DNA of 64,000 bases from Acidobacteriota bacterium (GTDB taxonomy: Bacteria > Acidobacteriota > Blastocatellia > Pyrinomonadales > Pyrinomonadaceae), in the NCBI GenBank assembly GCA_003223025.1, contig QHXR01000001.1:222900-286899 (forward strand), read 5' to 3'. Below the pieces are notes generated by a model. That model had not been told where the DNA came from. It ran no database searches and saw nothing but the letters and a program-made list of their open reading frames with translations. A program made the translations under genes and the position numbers. Shown one piece after another: positions 51,709 through 61,172 of this stretch (position 1 is the first letter of the stretch; each line of letters begins with the position of its first letter).

Positions 51709-52548
51709 ATGAGTGAAGAGAAAACAGAAGAAGTAAAAGCCGCAACTGAACCGAAACCGAAAGGACCGCCGAAGACAATGTTCCGCGAGTACTTCGAGTC
51801 TTTCGCCGTGACACTGATCCTGGCGATCTTCGGCATGACGTTCATTCTCCAGGCGGTGACGGTTCCGACCGGCTCGATGCAGAATACGATCCTCGTCGGC
51901 GACTATCTTCTCGTCAATAAATTTATCTTCTCGCCCGGCGGCGGCTCACTGCCGTTCTTGCCGCAGCGCGAGATCCAGCGCGGCGACATCATCGTTTTCA
52001 AATATCCGGGGAATAAAGTTCGACCCGAGCTCGACGCGTCGCGTCGTCCGCCGATCAAGCCGTACCAGATCAATTACGTCAAACGTGTGATCGGACTGCC
52101 GGGCGAAACCGTCGAGTTCAAGAACGACCAGGTCTTCATCAACGGCCAACTGCTTCCGGAGCATCGGGTGATCGGTGATTCGGATGACGATCAATCAGCT
52201 CTCGACATCCGGGAATTCGAGGATCGCAAACCCGAGGACAAGTGGGACGTTTACTATTCCGAAGACCGGATGGAGTGGGTTCGCCAAGGCAAGAATCTGC
52301 CGCGGACTAATTATGAGTTCGCCGTACCGGGTAAACCGCAGGTTGTTCCTGAGAACAGCTTTTTCGTGATGGGCGACAGCCGCGACAATAGCGAAGACAG
52401 CCGGTACTGGGGATTTGTTCCGCGCGAGCTCGTCATCGGCCGCGCTATGTTCGTCTATTGGTCGTGCGACCGGGGTGCGTCGAACGGCGACTTCTTCGGC
52501 TGCATTACTCATCCGCGTCTGAACCGTATCCTGAAATTCGTTGAATGA
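51709..52548 (+). CDS. lepB: signal peptidase I
   Basis: 279 residues. One membrane helix (FAVTLILAIFGMTFILQAV), catalytic Ser56 in PTGSMQN, general base Lys125 in VKRVIGLPGE, and MGDSRDNSEDSRYWGFVP near the end. A periplasmic insert of about 35 residues between GQLLPEHRV and the last strands is longer than in E. coli paralogues of small size. Removes signal peptides of the secreted proteins predicted throughout this window. Confidence 0.96.
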   Translation: MSEEKTEEVKAATEPKPKGPPKTMFREYFESFAVTLILAIFGMTFILQAVTVPTGSMQNTILVGDYLLVNKFIFSPGGGSLPFLPQREIQRGDIIVFKYPGNKVRPELDASRRPPIKPYQINYVKRVIGLPGETVEFKNDQVFINGQLLPEHRVIGDSDDDQSALDIREFEDRKPEDKWDVYYSEDRMEWVRQGKNLPRTNYEFAVPGKPQVVPENSFFVMGDSRDNSEDSRYWGFVPRELVIGRAMFVYWSCDRGASNGDFFGCITHPRLNRILKFVE

Positions 52549-53441
52549 AGATCAACTTTAACGAAGAGATCGCCGGGGCGCTTCACTTCGAACGGCCGAT
52601 CGTCGCGCTTGAGTCGACGGTTATCTCTCACGGTCTTCCGCATCCGAGAAACTTAGACACGGCGGTTCGTCTCGAGAAGGTCGTCCGCGAAGGCGGTGCG
52701 ATTCCGGCGACGATCGCGATGTTCGATGGCGAGATCTACGCCGGACTAAGTTTTGAGCAGATCAAATTCCTCGCAACCGACAAAGACATCCGCAAACTTT
52801 CACGACGTGATATGGCGATCGCGGTCGCGCGAAAATTGAACGGTGCGACGACCGTCTCGACCACGACGCTTATCGCTCACGAAGCGGGGTTCAACGTCTT
52901 CGCGACCGGCGGTATTGGCGGAGTCCATCGCGGTTATTCAGCCGACGTGTCGGCCGATCTTCCGGAGCTCGCACGGACGCCGATCATCGTCGTCTGCTCG
53001 GGTGCGAAGGCCATCCTCGATCTGCCCGCGACACGAGAGTGGCTCGAAACAAACGGCGTCGCTGTTCTCGGATGGAAATGCGATCGAATGCCGGCGTTCT
53101 ATTCGGCGACGAGCGAGCTCGATGTCGACGAGCGCGTAGATTCAGCCGAAGAAGTTTCACGGATCGCAGATGCGCGACGCGAGCTCGGTTTGAACTCCGC
53201 ACTCCTCGTGACGGTTCCGGTGCCGACCGAATTCGATATGGATACTGCCGAAGTCGAATCGCTTATCGACGCGGCGCTTTCCGCGGCGGACACCCAGGGC
53301 ATCACGGGAAAGAAGCTCACGCCGTTCCTGCTCAACGAGCTTTCGCAAAAGAGCGGCGGTAAGACGCTTGCCGCAAATGTCGCGCTACTTGAGAACAACG
53401 CCCGTGTCGGAGCCGAGATCGCTGCTGCACTAAATTTCTAG
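52545..53441 (+). CDS. psuG: pseudouridine-5'-phosphate glycosidase
   Basis: 298 residues. IVALESTVISHGLPHPRN, AMFDGEIYAGL, KLSRRDMAIAVARKLNGATTVSTT (Schiff-base Lys) and FATGGIGGVHRG are invariant in the family. Reversibly cleaves pseudouridine 5'-phosphate to uracil and ribose 5-phosphate. The ATG overlaps the lepB stop by four bases. No psuK kinase is adjacent. Confidence 0.95.
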   Translation: MKINFNEEIAGALHFERPIVALESTVISHGLPHPRNLDTAVRLEKVVREGGAIPATIAMFDGEIYAGLSFEQIKFLATDKDIRKLSRRDMAIAVARKLNGATTVSTTTLIAHEAGFNVFATGGIGGVHRGYSADVSADLPELARTPIIVVCSGAKAILDLPATREWLETNGVAVLGWKCDRMPAFYSATSELDVDERVDSAEEVSRIADARRELGLNSALLVTVPVPTEFDMDTAEVESLIDAALSAADTQGITGKKLTPFLLNELSQKSGGKTLAANVALLENNARVGAEIAAALNF

Positions 53442-54139
53442 CCCGCCATTTTTATCTTTAACGACTCAATGCGTTTTTTCGCTTCGACTGCTTCGGCTGA
53501 GCCCGGATGCTTCCGTACGATCTCGCCCCAACTCCATCCGTTGTAATGAAACGTTCGCGTCGATCCGTTGAATAGAAATGTCACGCCAAGCTTTCGATAC
53601 CGGTCGAGCATCGCGAAGTTCAAATAGTAACTGTGGACCGGTGCGCCGGACGCCGCGATCTTGCGGCGGCTCAGCCGCGAGGTCGCATCGCGAGAGAGTT
53701 TTGCCGCCGCGTCTTCGATCAGATCGCCAAACAGCAAGAGCATCGGAGCACGAAAGCGCGACGCGGGATAGATCTGGAGAAAATCAGATGCGAGCTGGAT
53801 CCGATCGAAACCGTCGGCCGCCTGAACAAACCGGACGAATCGTACCTCGTCGAATTTTCCGACGATCGCATCCGATTGCACCCAGCCAAGCTTGGGAGCC
53901 GCGACTTTATAGAACTTCACTCCGTCGGCCTCGGCGGCGTCGAGGATCTGAACACGTCGTCCGTGTCGCATCCGCTGGATCGGAAGCGCGTACAAGCTCG
54001 GCTGCATTCGAAGAACCGAAAGCGATTCATCGATCACGACGCCGGTCTGGGCGACACGAGATTTCCTCTTCTGCGCAGAGGCTGAAAAAAGACACACGAA
54101 TACTAAAAGGAGAGAGAGTGGAAGAGTTGGGAGTTTCAT
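53438..54139 (-). CDS. secreted protein with SH3-like domain
   Basis: 233 residues. Signal peptide MKLPTLPLSLLLVFVCLFSASAQ, then an SH3b-like strand set (about 35-105: SVLRMQPSLYALPIQRMRHGRRVQILDA, KVAAPKLGWVQSDAIVG) and a helical C-terminal half ending in a repeat-like EAVEAKKRIESLK. Binds a ligand in the envelope, perhaps peptidoglycan; not proven. Downstream of ruvC by 15 bases and convergent with psuG (4-base overlap). Confidence 0.72.
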   Translation of the reverse strand: MKLPTLPLSLLLVFVCLFSASAQKRKSRVAQTGVVIDESLSVLRMQPSLYALPIQRMRHGRRVQILDAAEADGVKFYKVAAPKLGWVQSDAIVGKFDEVRFVRFVQAADGFDRIQLASDFLQIYPASRFRAPMLLLFGDLIEDAAAKLSRDATSRLSRRKIAASGAPVHSYYLNFAMLDRYRKLGVTFLFNGSTRTFHYNGWSWGEIVRKHPGSAEAVEAKKRIESLKIKMAG

Positions 54140-54154
54140 AGTTTTAGTTTTTTG

Positions 54155-54664
54155 TTACGGAATTTTCCTGAGTGACTTTTCGATCCTGCTTTTCATCCCG
54201 GCGTGATGGAAATGGCAGATAGCGATCGCAAGGGCGTCGGCCGCGTCATGGGGTTTCGGGATATCTTTTAATCGCAAAAGCATCTTCACCATTTCCTGCA
54301 CCTGGCGCTTTTCGGCGGCTCCGTAGCCGACGACCGTCTGCTTGATCAAACGCGGTGCGTACTCCGCGATCTCAAGCCCGCGTTGCTCGGCGAGCAAAAG
54401 CATCACGCCTCGCACTTGACCGAGCTTGATCGCGACTCCGGCGTTGACGGCGTAAAAAGCCTCTTCGATCGACACAACATCCGGCTGAAAACTATCGATG
54501 ACCGCGGAGACGCCTTCGTAGATATTTGCGAGCCGTTTCGCGAACGCATCGCGCGGATTCGACTTCACGACACCAAACTCGACGACCGCGTATTTTAGTC
54601 CGCTGCCGTCGACGATTCCCCAACCGAGTGTTTCGCTCCCCGGGTCGATTCCTAAAACGCGCAT
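54155..54664 (-). CDS. ruvC: Holliday junction resolvase RuvC
   Basis: 169 residues. Catalytic acidic residues: Asp7 (GIDPGSETLGWG), Glu68 (VVSIEEAFYA), and Asp residues in KPHDAADALAIAICH. Cuts Holliday junctions in recombination. ruvA and ruvB are not in the window. Confidence 0.96.
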   Translation of the reverse strand: MRVLGIDPGSETLGWGIVDGSGLKYAVVEFGVVKSNPRDAFAKRLANIYEGVSAVIDSFQPDVVSIEEAFYAVNAGVAIKLGQVRGVMLLLAEQRGLEIAEYAPRLIKQTVVGYGAAEKRQVQEMVKMLLRLKDIPKPHDAADALAIAICHFHHAGMKSRIEKSLRKIP

Positions 54665-54803
54665 GTAAAGTTAAGCCGGAACATCATCAATGATAACCGA
54701 AGTTTTTCGGTAGGCAAGCCGTTTCCGCACCGCAAATAGTATTTGTAAAACATTCTGGGGATGCTATGATTTTCTCGTCGATCGTAGTGAGTTACATCAA
54801 ATA

Positions 54804-55724
54804 ATGAACGTCCGCGTAGTCGAAAGCCCACCAAAAGAATCCGTACGAATTCTGCTAAACGAAATTATAGATTACGCAGGACTATTTCCGCCTTCGCAGG
54901 TGTCGATGTCCGAGGCGGTGCTGAATTACGCGACCTATCGGAATTCGAACTACGGCTGGATGCTCGGGAGGTTTATTCTCCCGGCTTCGCGTCTCGACGA
55001 ATTTTACGAAAGTGCCAAAGAGTTTCTGCCTAAGGGCCGTCAGTCCGCCTGGCGTCTGAGCGTGCTTGCCGGTGAGGATGTGTCGGCGACGATCCGGACG
55101 ATAAACGAATTCAATAGGAAAAATTCGGAGCGTGCGGTCTGCGATGTTCTGGAAGTAAAAGCCGCGTCTGTTTCGAAGATCGAGAACACGATGGCGTCTC
55201 TGCCAAAGGCGATCACGCCGTATTTTGAGATCGCTCCGGTCGGGCGCACATTCGTCGATCTCATCGCGACTCTCGGTATCAAAGGACTGCGCGCAAAGCT
55301 TCGAACCGGCGGCGTGACCCGCGACGATTTTCCGACGACACGCGACATCATTCGCTTTGTGCGATCTTGTATGGCGGCGAATGTGCCGTTCAAAGCGACA
55401 GCCGGACTTCATCATCCGATCCGATGCTTCAAACCGCTGACATATGCGCCGGACGCTCCGCAGGGAACGATGCACGGATTCCTGAATGTTCTTCTGATGA
55501 CCGGATTCGCACGCGCAAGTTTTCGCGTCAGCCTGCTTGAAGAGATCATGGAGGAGGAGTTCGAGGAAGTATTCGAATTCACCGAAGCTGGAGTCAACTG
55601 GCGCGGCTCGCATCTTCTGACGCTGAGTCACATCGCACATCTCCGGACGAAGGGCATGCACTCATTCGGATCGTGCTCGTTCGATGAACCGGTGGCGGAT
55701 CTGCAGGAGCTCGGAATTTTGTAA
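54804..55724 (+). CDS. conserved-looking hypothetical protein, possible TIM-barrel fold
   Basis: 306 residues, no signal peptide or membrane segment. I do not recognise the family. The alternation of strands and helices (ITPYFEIAPV, IKGLRAKLRTGGVT, IIRFVRSCMAANVPFKATAGLHHP) is compatible with a barrel; ATAGLHHPIRCF is the most motif-like part. Single gene with a TTGTAAAA-like region upstream but no clear promoter. Confidence 0.65.
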   Translation: MNVRVVESPPKESVRILLNEIIDYAGLFPPSQVSMSEAVLNYATYRNSNYGWMLGRFILPASRLDEFYESAKEFLPKGRQSAWRLSVLAGEDVSATIRTINEFNRKNSERAVCDVLEVKAASVSKIENTMASLPKAITPYFEIAPVGRTFVDLIATLGIKGLRAKLRTGGVTRDDFPTTRDIIRFVRSCMAANVPFKATAGLHHPIRCFKPLTYAPDAPQGTMHGFLNVLLMTGFARASFRVSLLEEIMEEEFEEVFEFTEAGVNWRGSHLLTLSHIAHLRTKGMHSFGSCSFDEPVADLQELGIL

Positions 55725-55780
55725 TAACGAAAGGCAGAAACCCGACCGGTAGGGAGGGTGTTGACCGCGATTAAGAAACT

Positions 55781-55892
55781 GCCCGCGAAACACGCGAAAA
55801 GGACGAAAAAGAATTAGCCCGCGAATAACGCGGATCTGCGCGAATATTTCTTGATCCTATTCGCGTCGATTAGCGTTATTCGCGGGCAAAAA
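55781..55892. repeat. palindromic repeat (CGCGAATAACGC family)
   Basis: Perfect arms GCCCGCGAATAACGC (55817-55831) and GCGTTATTCGCGGGC (55873-55887), plus a leading unit GCCCGCGAAACACGCGAAAA. Ends nine bases before the fumarylacetoacetase ATG. Confidence 0.85.
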
Positions 55893-55900
55893 GATTTTAT

Positions 55901-57169
55901 ATGTACGAGATCAACGAAACTCACGATCCGAATCTGAAAAGCTGGGTTGAATCCGCCAACGATCCGAGTACGGATTTCCCGATACAGAATTTGCCGTTTT
56001 GTGTGTACGAGTTCGGAGACACTGAGCCGGTGCTCGGCATAGGGTTCATCATTGGTGACAAGATTCTCGATATTTATGGCTGCATCAATGACGAACTGAT
56101 GCAGAACGAAGCAATAGCCCAATTCGCGTCATTCCGTTTTTGGACCTTGAATGCGATCGCTGGTTTCGCCCCCGGGGTCTTGTCGGATCTACGACGGCAG
56201 GCGGTTTATCTTCTTTCTGAAAAGAACAAGGACCGCGTCGCGATCGCTGAACATCTTTATTCGATCAGTGATGTTCGGTTCGAAGCGGCTTTCAAGACCG
56301 GCGACTACACCGACTTCTACTGTTCGATCTATCACGCGACGAATGTCGGTTCCATGTTCCGCCCCGACAATCCGCTGATGCCGAATTACAAATACATCCC
56401 GATCGGGTATCACGGGCGGGCGTCGAGCATCGTCGTCAGCGGAACCGATATCAAACGTCCGCATGGACAGAATCGGAGCGATGCCGAGAAGCCGCCAGTC
56501 TTTATCCCGTGCAAGAATCTCGACTACGAAATGGAACTCGGTTTCTTTGTCGGAAAGGGGAACGAGATGGGACAACCGATCCTGATGAGCGAAGCTGAGA
56601 ATCATATCTTCGGTGTGTGTCTCGTCAACGACTTTCTCGCGAAGAATTTCGCGACGACGATCTCGCCGTACGTCGTGACGATGGAAGCACTCGCTCCGTT
56701 TCGCACGAAAGCGTTCGAACGCGATACCGACGATCCGCAGCCGCTCGGATATCTCAACGACGAAGGCAATAAAAATTTCGGCGGGCTCGATATCAATCTC
56801 GAGGTTTATATCCAGAGCGAGAAGATGCGAAACGAAAACATCGAGCCGCATCTGCTCTCGCGTTCAAACACAAAGGATCTCTACTGGACGATCGGTCAGA
56901 TGCTCACGCATCACGCGTCGGGCGGATGCAATCTTCAAACCGGCGATCTCATGGCGACCGGCACCGTCAGCGGAAAAGAAAAACACGAACGCGGATGTCT
57001 CCTCGAACTAACCTGGCGCGGAACCGAGCCGCTCGAATTGCCGTCCGGTGAACAGCGACGCTTTCTCGAAGACGGCGACGAGATCATCATGAAAGGCTTC
57101 TGCGAACGCGAAGGCTTCCGACGCATCGGCCTCGGCGAATGCCGCGGACGAATTCTACCGGCTGACTAA
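55901..57169 (+). CDS. fumarylacetoacetase
   Basis: 422 residues, full-length FAH type. An SH3-like N-terminal part (about 1-115), then the catalytic beta-roll: DFYCSIYHATNVGSMFRP, YHGRASSIVVSGT, CKNLDYEMELGFFVGKGNE (metal Asp/Glu ligands), VNDFLAKNF and TGDLMATGTVSG. Hydrolyses fumarylacetoacetate, the last step of tyrosine breakdown. Other tyrosine-degradation genes are not present here. The translational start sits directly after a palindrome. Confidence 0.94.
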   Translation: MYEINETHDPNLKSWVESANDPSTDFPIQNLPFCVYEFGDTEPVLGIGFIIGDKILDIYGCINDELMQNEAIAQFASFRFWTLNAIAGFAPGVLSDLRRQAVYLLSEKNKDRVAIAEHLYSISDVRFEAAFKTGDYTDFYCSIYHATNVGSMFRPDNPLMPNYKYIPIGYHGRASSIVVSGTDIKRPHGQNRSDAEKPPVFIPCKNLDYEMELGFFVGKGNEMGQPILMSEAENHIFGVCLVNDFLAKNFATTISPYVVTMEALAPFRTKAFERDTDDPQPLGYLNDEGNKNFGGLDINLEVYIQSEKMRNENIEPHLLSRSNTKDLYWTIGQMLTHHASGGCNLQTGDLMATGTVSGKEKHERGCLLELTWRGTEPLELPSGEQRRFLEDGDEIIMKGFCEREGFRRIGLGECRGRILPAD

Positions 57170-57177
57170 GTAATATT

Positions 57178-57290
57178 TGCCCGCGAAATACGCGAAAAGA
57201 CGCGAAAAAGAATTTTGCCCGCGAATAACGCTTATCAAAGCATTCGCGGGCAAAATTCTTTTTCGCGTCTTTTCGCGTATTTCGCGGGCA
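57178..57290. repeat. perfect 49-bp inverted repeat (CGCGAAATACGCG family)
   Basis: Left arm 57178-57226 and right arm 57242-57290 are perfect reverse complements over 49 bases with a 15-base loop. The arms contain two GCCCGCGAA units and GACGCGAAAAAG. Same family as 43913-44009 and 55781-55892, and the most intact copy. Confidence 0.93.
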
Positions 57291-57316
57291 GTTTCTCTTC
57301 CTGCTAAACTCCAATT

Positions 57317-58189
57317 GTGAAATCAGCTTCAGCACTTTCGCAGATCGCCGTTCGACGGGTCGTCGCCGGAGCCGTGACGGAAGATTCGCCTGATGTTCTC
57401 GCCGTCGAAGAGCCACTCGAAATTAGAATCGGATTTCCGGACAGCACGCACCGTGCGATCTCGATCACGATGCGGACGCCGGGTGATGACGGTGAGCTCG
57501 CGGCGGGATTTCTTTTCACCGAAGGCATTCTCACATCTCCGGATCAGATCAAACAGATCAGACACTGCGGACTTAAGATCGGAAAAGTCGCGAGCACACT
57601 CGATCGAGCCGCTGCACTCAACTCAAATACCATCCGCGTCGATCTTACTGACGGAGTCGATGTAGACTTCAAACGTCTCGAACGACATTTCTATACTTCA
57701 TCAAGCTGCGGAGTATGCGGTAAGAGCTCGATCGACGCGTTGCGAAATTCTGGTGCAAAGAAACTAGCCGATCTCGACAATCCGAAAATTAATTCTGAAC
57801 TGATCAACGCGCTGCCTGAACGACTTCGAGCTTCGCAAGACGTTTTCGATCAAACAGGCGGACTTCACGCGTCCGCGCTCTTCACGATCGACGGTGATCT
57901 CGACGTCGTCCACGAAGACGTCGGACGTCACAACGCCCTGGACAAAGTCATCGGTGCGAAATTTCTCGAAAATAAACTTCCGCTTTCCGATAAGATATTG
58001 CTGGTCAGCGGACGTGCGAGTTTCGAGCTCGTACAAAAAGCGCTCATGGCGGGAATTCCGATCATGGTCGCTGTCGGCGCGCCCTCGAGTCTCGCGGTCG
58101 AGTTGGCAAACGAGTTTGGAATGAGCCTCGTCGGTTTTGTTCGCGACGGATCGTTCAATGTTTACACCGGCAAGGTAAGGATTAGCTGA
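57317..58189 (+). CDS. fdhD: formate dehydrogenase accessory sulfurtransferase FdhD
   Basis: 290 residues. Delivers sulfur to the molybdenum cofactor of formate-dehydrogenase-type enzymes. SSCGVCGKSSID carries the catalytic Cys pair (CxxC), with EEPLEIRI near the N-terminus and the C-terminal HNALDKVIG, LLVSGRASFELVQKAL and AVGAPSSLAVELA. Two genes upstream of a molybdoenzyme. Confidence 0.95.
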   Translation: MKSASALSQIAVRRVVAGAVTEDSPDVLAVEEPLEIRIGFPDSTHRAISITMRTPGDDGELAAGFLFTEGILTSPDQIKQIRHCGLKIGKVASTLDRAAALNSNTIRVDLTDGVDVDFKRLERHFYTSSSCGVCGKSSIDALRNSGAKKLADLDNPKINSELINALPERLRASQDVFDQTGGLHASALFTIDGDLDVVHEDVGRHNALDKVIGAKFLENKLPLSDKILLVSGRASFELVQKALMAGIPIMVAVGAPSSLAVELANEFGMSLVGFVRDGSFNVYTGKVRIS

Positions 58190-58248
58190 TAGCTCTTGGC
58201 TGTTAGCTATTAGCCGCGGGCCCTTATGGCTAATTTTCAAAAAGAATT

Positions 58249-58322
58249 CCAGTTTCCAGTCATCAGTAATCAGTAATCAGTAACGAGTTTCTGCTTACTG
58301 GTTACTGATGACTGGAAACTGG
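58249..58322. repeat. palindrome between fdhD and the 123-aa gene (CAGTAATCAG family)
   Basis: Arms CCAGTTTCCAGTCATCAGTA... and ...TTACTGATGACTGGAAACTGG pair over about 28 bases; the loop has tandem ATCAGTA units. Immediately before, TTAGCTATTAGCC is another short repeat. Confidence 0.85.
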
Positions 58323-58332
58323 TCTCTAAAAA

Positions 58333-58704
58333 ATGAAGCTTAGAATAAAAGGAAATTCGATCCGACTTCGATTGCTGAAAAGCGAGGTCGAGAAGTTTGC
58401 CAACGAAGGTTTTATTTCGGATGAAACGAATTTCGGTGCGAGCACTTTGCGATACACGCTCAGGATGTCGAACGGTTCCGATGCGATCGAAGGAAAATTC
58501 GACGCTAACGAGATCGCGGTTCTTATCCCCGAACAGGTCGCGAGAGATTGGACGGCGAACAGCAGTGTCGGGTTCGAGATCGAGCAACAAATAAATGCGG
58601 ACGAAAGGTTAACGATCATCGTCGAAAAAGATTTTGTTTGCATCGATCGACATGACGATCCTGACCGCGACGACGCGTATCCAAATCCGAACTTGAATTG
58701 CTGA
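58333..58704 (+). CDS. small conserved-type protein beside the molybdoenzyme (DUF7009-like)
   Basis: 123 residues, no signal peptide or membrane helix. MKLRIKGNSIRLRLLKSEVEKFANEG at the start, SNGSDAIEGKFDANEIAVLIP, and an acidic Asp-rich C-terminus (CIDRHDDPDRDDAYPN). I tentatively place it with the DUF7009 family from memory; no function is known. Its TGA directly abuts the ATG of the molybdoenzyme, so the two are translated together; a Mo-enzyme maturation role is possible by context only. Confidence 0.6.
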   Translation: MKLRIKGNSIRLRLLKSEVEKFANEGFISDETNFGASTLRYTLRMSNGSDAIEGKFDANEIAVLIPEQVARDWTANSSVGFEIEQQINADERLTIIVEKDFVCIDRHDDPDRDDAYPNPNLNC

Positions 58705-61029
58705 ATGAGCGACCAGGATCCCGAAAATAATCTCCACGTCACAAAGCCTCGCGAGACGGCTGCGGGACTCACTGCGATCAAGGAGACGGTGACGAACGCC
58801 TTTGGTAAGATGGGCGTCCTCCATGCCACGCGCGGTCTGCTGAAGCTGAATCAGAAAGGCGGGATCGATTGTCAATCGTGCGCATGGCCGGATCCCGACG
58901 AAGGACGAACCGTCGCCGAGTTCTGCGAGAGCGGTGCAAAGGCGCTCGCGGATGAAGGGACGACGAACAGGATCGGTGCGGACTTTTTTGCGAATAATAC
59001 GATCGCCGAACTCGCCGAGAAAGACGACTACTGGCTCAACTCGCAGGGACGGCTTACTGAGCCCGTCATAAAACGAAAAGACGCGACACATTACGAACCG
59101 ATCTCGTGGGAAGACGCGTTCGACATTATCGCTGGCGAGCTAAACTCACTTGCCTCGCCGGACGAAGCGATCTTCTACACATCGGGCCGCACTTCGAACG
59201 AGGCAGCGTTTCTGTATCAACTTTTTGTCCGACAGTTCGGGACGAATAATCTGCCGGACTGTTCGAACATGTGTCACGAGTCTTCCGGAATAGCGCTGAG
59301 CGAATCCATCGGACTTGGCAAAGCGACGGTGCGCCTTTCCGATTTCAACGAGACCGATCTCGTCATCGTCATCGGCCAGAATCCAGGAACGAACGCACCG
59401 CGAATGATGTCGTCACTGCAGGATGCGAAACGCGCCGGCGCGAAGATGATCGCGATCAATCCGCTTCCCGAAGCCGGATTGCTGAATTTCGTTAATCCGA
59501 ATCCGCAGCACTATTCGAATATTCTAAAGTTCCCGATCGCGCTCCTCGGAAACAAGGGAACGCATCTCGCTGATCTGCATCTGCCGGTTCGCATCGGTGG
59601 CGATATGGCCGTGCTCAAGGGAATGATGAAGGTCATGCTCGAGCGCGAGCGGCATGCACACGGAACGATTTTCGATCATGTTTTCATCGCGCAAAATACG
59701 ACCGGATACGACGATCTTATCGCCGGACTAGATGAGACGGACTGGGGAGCGATCTTGACCGAATCGGGCCTGACGCGCGAGCAGATCACGGAAGCCGCAG
59801 ATATTTTCATCGCTGCTGATCGCGTCATCACGTGCTGGGCGATGGGTTTGACGCAGCATAAGGCGGCGGTCGCAACGATTCAGGATGTCGCGAATCTTCA
59901 TTTGCTTCGCGGCCAGATCGGAAAACCGGGTGCCGGACTTTGTCCCGTTCGTGGTCATTCGAACGTTCAAGGCGACCGGACGATGGGGATCTGGGAGAAG
60001 GTCAACGAGAAGTTTTTTTCGAGACTTGAAGAGGAATTTGGTTTCACGATCCCGCGGCTTGACGGCTTCAATACTGTCGACAGTATCGAGGCGATGCACG
60101 ACGGCCGGGCGAAAATATTCTTTGCAATGGGCGGAAACTTCGCGAGTGCGTCGCCCGATTCCGAGGTCGTTTTCAACGGTCTGAAAAAATGTCGACTCAC
60201 CGTGCAAGTGATCACAAAACTTAATCGGACCGCACTCGCCGTTGGAGTGCAGTCGTTGATCCTGCCGTGTCTCGGTCGATCGGAGATCGATCGGCAGGCA
60301 AGCGGCGAGCAGTTCGTTTCGACCGAGAGCACTATGCTAAACGTGCAGATGTCGAAGGGAATTTTCGAACCTGCATCGGAATATCTTCGAAGCGAGCCGT
60401 GGATCGTTGCGCAGCTTGCGAAGGCGACACTCGGAGTAGGATCGACTGTCGACTGGGATGCGATGACCGCAAATTACGACACCGTTCGAGACGCGATCTG
60501 CGCCGTCATCGACGGTTGTGAAAATTACAACGAACGCGTGCGCGAGCCGGGTGGATTTTATCTTCCGAATCCGCCGCGAGAAAGACAGTTCGCAACTTCG
60601 TCCGGGAAGGGCGAATTCAAATCGAGTGTTCTCGAGCGTACGCGACTCGGGCCGGGTCGGCTGCTGCTGACCACGATCCGTTCGCACAATCAATTCAACA
60701 CGACGATCTACAGTTTCGACGATCGATACCGCGGCATCGACGGCGAGCGGCGCGTGATCCTGATGAACAAAGAAGATATAGCAGCGATGAGTTTGAAAGC
60801 CGGACAGGTCGTAGATCTGACGAGTCATTTCGATGACGGAGAGCGACACGCCGATCGATTCATCGTCGTTCCGTATCCCATCCCGCTTGGCTGTGCGGCA
60901 GCGTATTTCCCGGAAGCGAATCCGCTCGTGCCGCTCCGTAGCAAGGCAGATCGAAGTGATACTCCGACATCGAAATCAATCGTCATATCTATTACGTCGC
61001 GACCCGAGTTCGCCGGGACATTCGATTAA
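58705..61029 (+). CDS. YdeP/FdhF-family molybdopterin oxidoreductase
   Basis: 774 residues. A molybdopterin-guanine-dinucleotide enzyme of the family that includes E. coli YdeP. GGIDCQSCAWPDP (residues about 52-64), TSGRTSNEAAFLYQLF, LPDCSNMCHESSG (candidate Mo ligand region), VIGQNPGTNAPRM, GGNFASASPD and the C-terminal MGD domain (KAGQVVDLTSHFDD) are in order. No signal peptide, so cytoplasmic. The [4Fe-4S] cluster motif of classical FdhF is not seen. Substrate unknown. Neighbours fdhD, a small protein and mobA fit cofactor supply. Confidence 0.88.
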   Translation: MSDQDPENNLHVTKPRETAAGLTAIKETVTNAFGKMGVLHATRGLLKLNQKGGIDCQSCAWPDPDEGRTVAEFCESGAKALADEGTTNRIGADFFANNTIAELAEKDDYWLNSQGRLTEPVIKRKDATHYEPISWEDAFDIIAGELNSLASPDEAIFYTSGRTSNEAAFLYQLFVRQFGTNNLPDCSNMCHESSGIALSESIGLGKATVRLSDFNETDLVIVIGQNPGTNAPRMMSSLQDAKRAGAKMIAINPLPEAGLLNFVNPNPQHYSNILKFPIALLGNKGTHLADLHLPVRIGGDMAVLKGMMKVMLERERHAHGTIFDHVFIAQNTTGYDDLIAGLDETDWGAILTESGLTREQITEAADIFIAADRVITCWAMGLTQHKAAVATIQDVANLHLLRGQIGKPGAGLCPVRGHSNVQGDRTMGIWEKVNEKFFSRLEEEFGFTIPRLDGFNTVDSIEAMHDGRAKIFFAMGGNFASASPDSEVVFNGLKKCRLTVQVITKLNRTALAVGVQSLILPCLGRSEIDRQASGEQFVSTESTMLNVQMSKGIFEPASEYLRSEPWIVAQLAKATLGVGSTVDWDAMTANYDTVRDAICAVIDGCENYNERVREPGGFYLPNPPRERQFATSSGKGEFKSSVLERTRLGPGRLLLTTIRSHNQFNTTIYSFDDRYRGIDGERRVILMNKEDIAAMSLKAGQVVDLTSHFDDGERHADRFIVVPYPIPLGCAAAYFPEANPLVPLRSKADRSDTPTSKSIVISITSRPEFAGTFD

Positions 61030-61044
61030 GATTCGTCGGAGAAG

Positions 61045-61155
61045 TTGGAGCTCGGTAGGTGCGACACCTGCATGCCGCTCCTCCGGAACTCATGAATATT
61101 TTTTTTTTGGCGGCGTTTCTACCAATTACCACTATGTCGCTCCTCCGGAGCTAAG
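61045..61155. repeat. dispersed repeat with CGCTCCTCCGGAGCT units
   Basis: Contains GCCGCTCCTCCGGAACTC and GTCGCTCCTCCGGAGCTAA plus a GGTGCGACACC hairpin; lies between the molybdoenzyme and mobA. A decayed copy of another palindrome family. Confidence 0.55.
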
Positions 61156-61172
61156 GCAGGACTCGTGACTTG

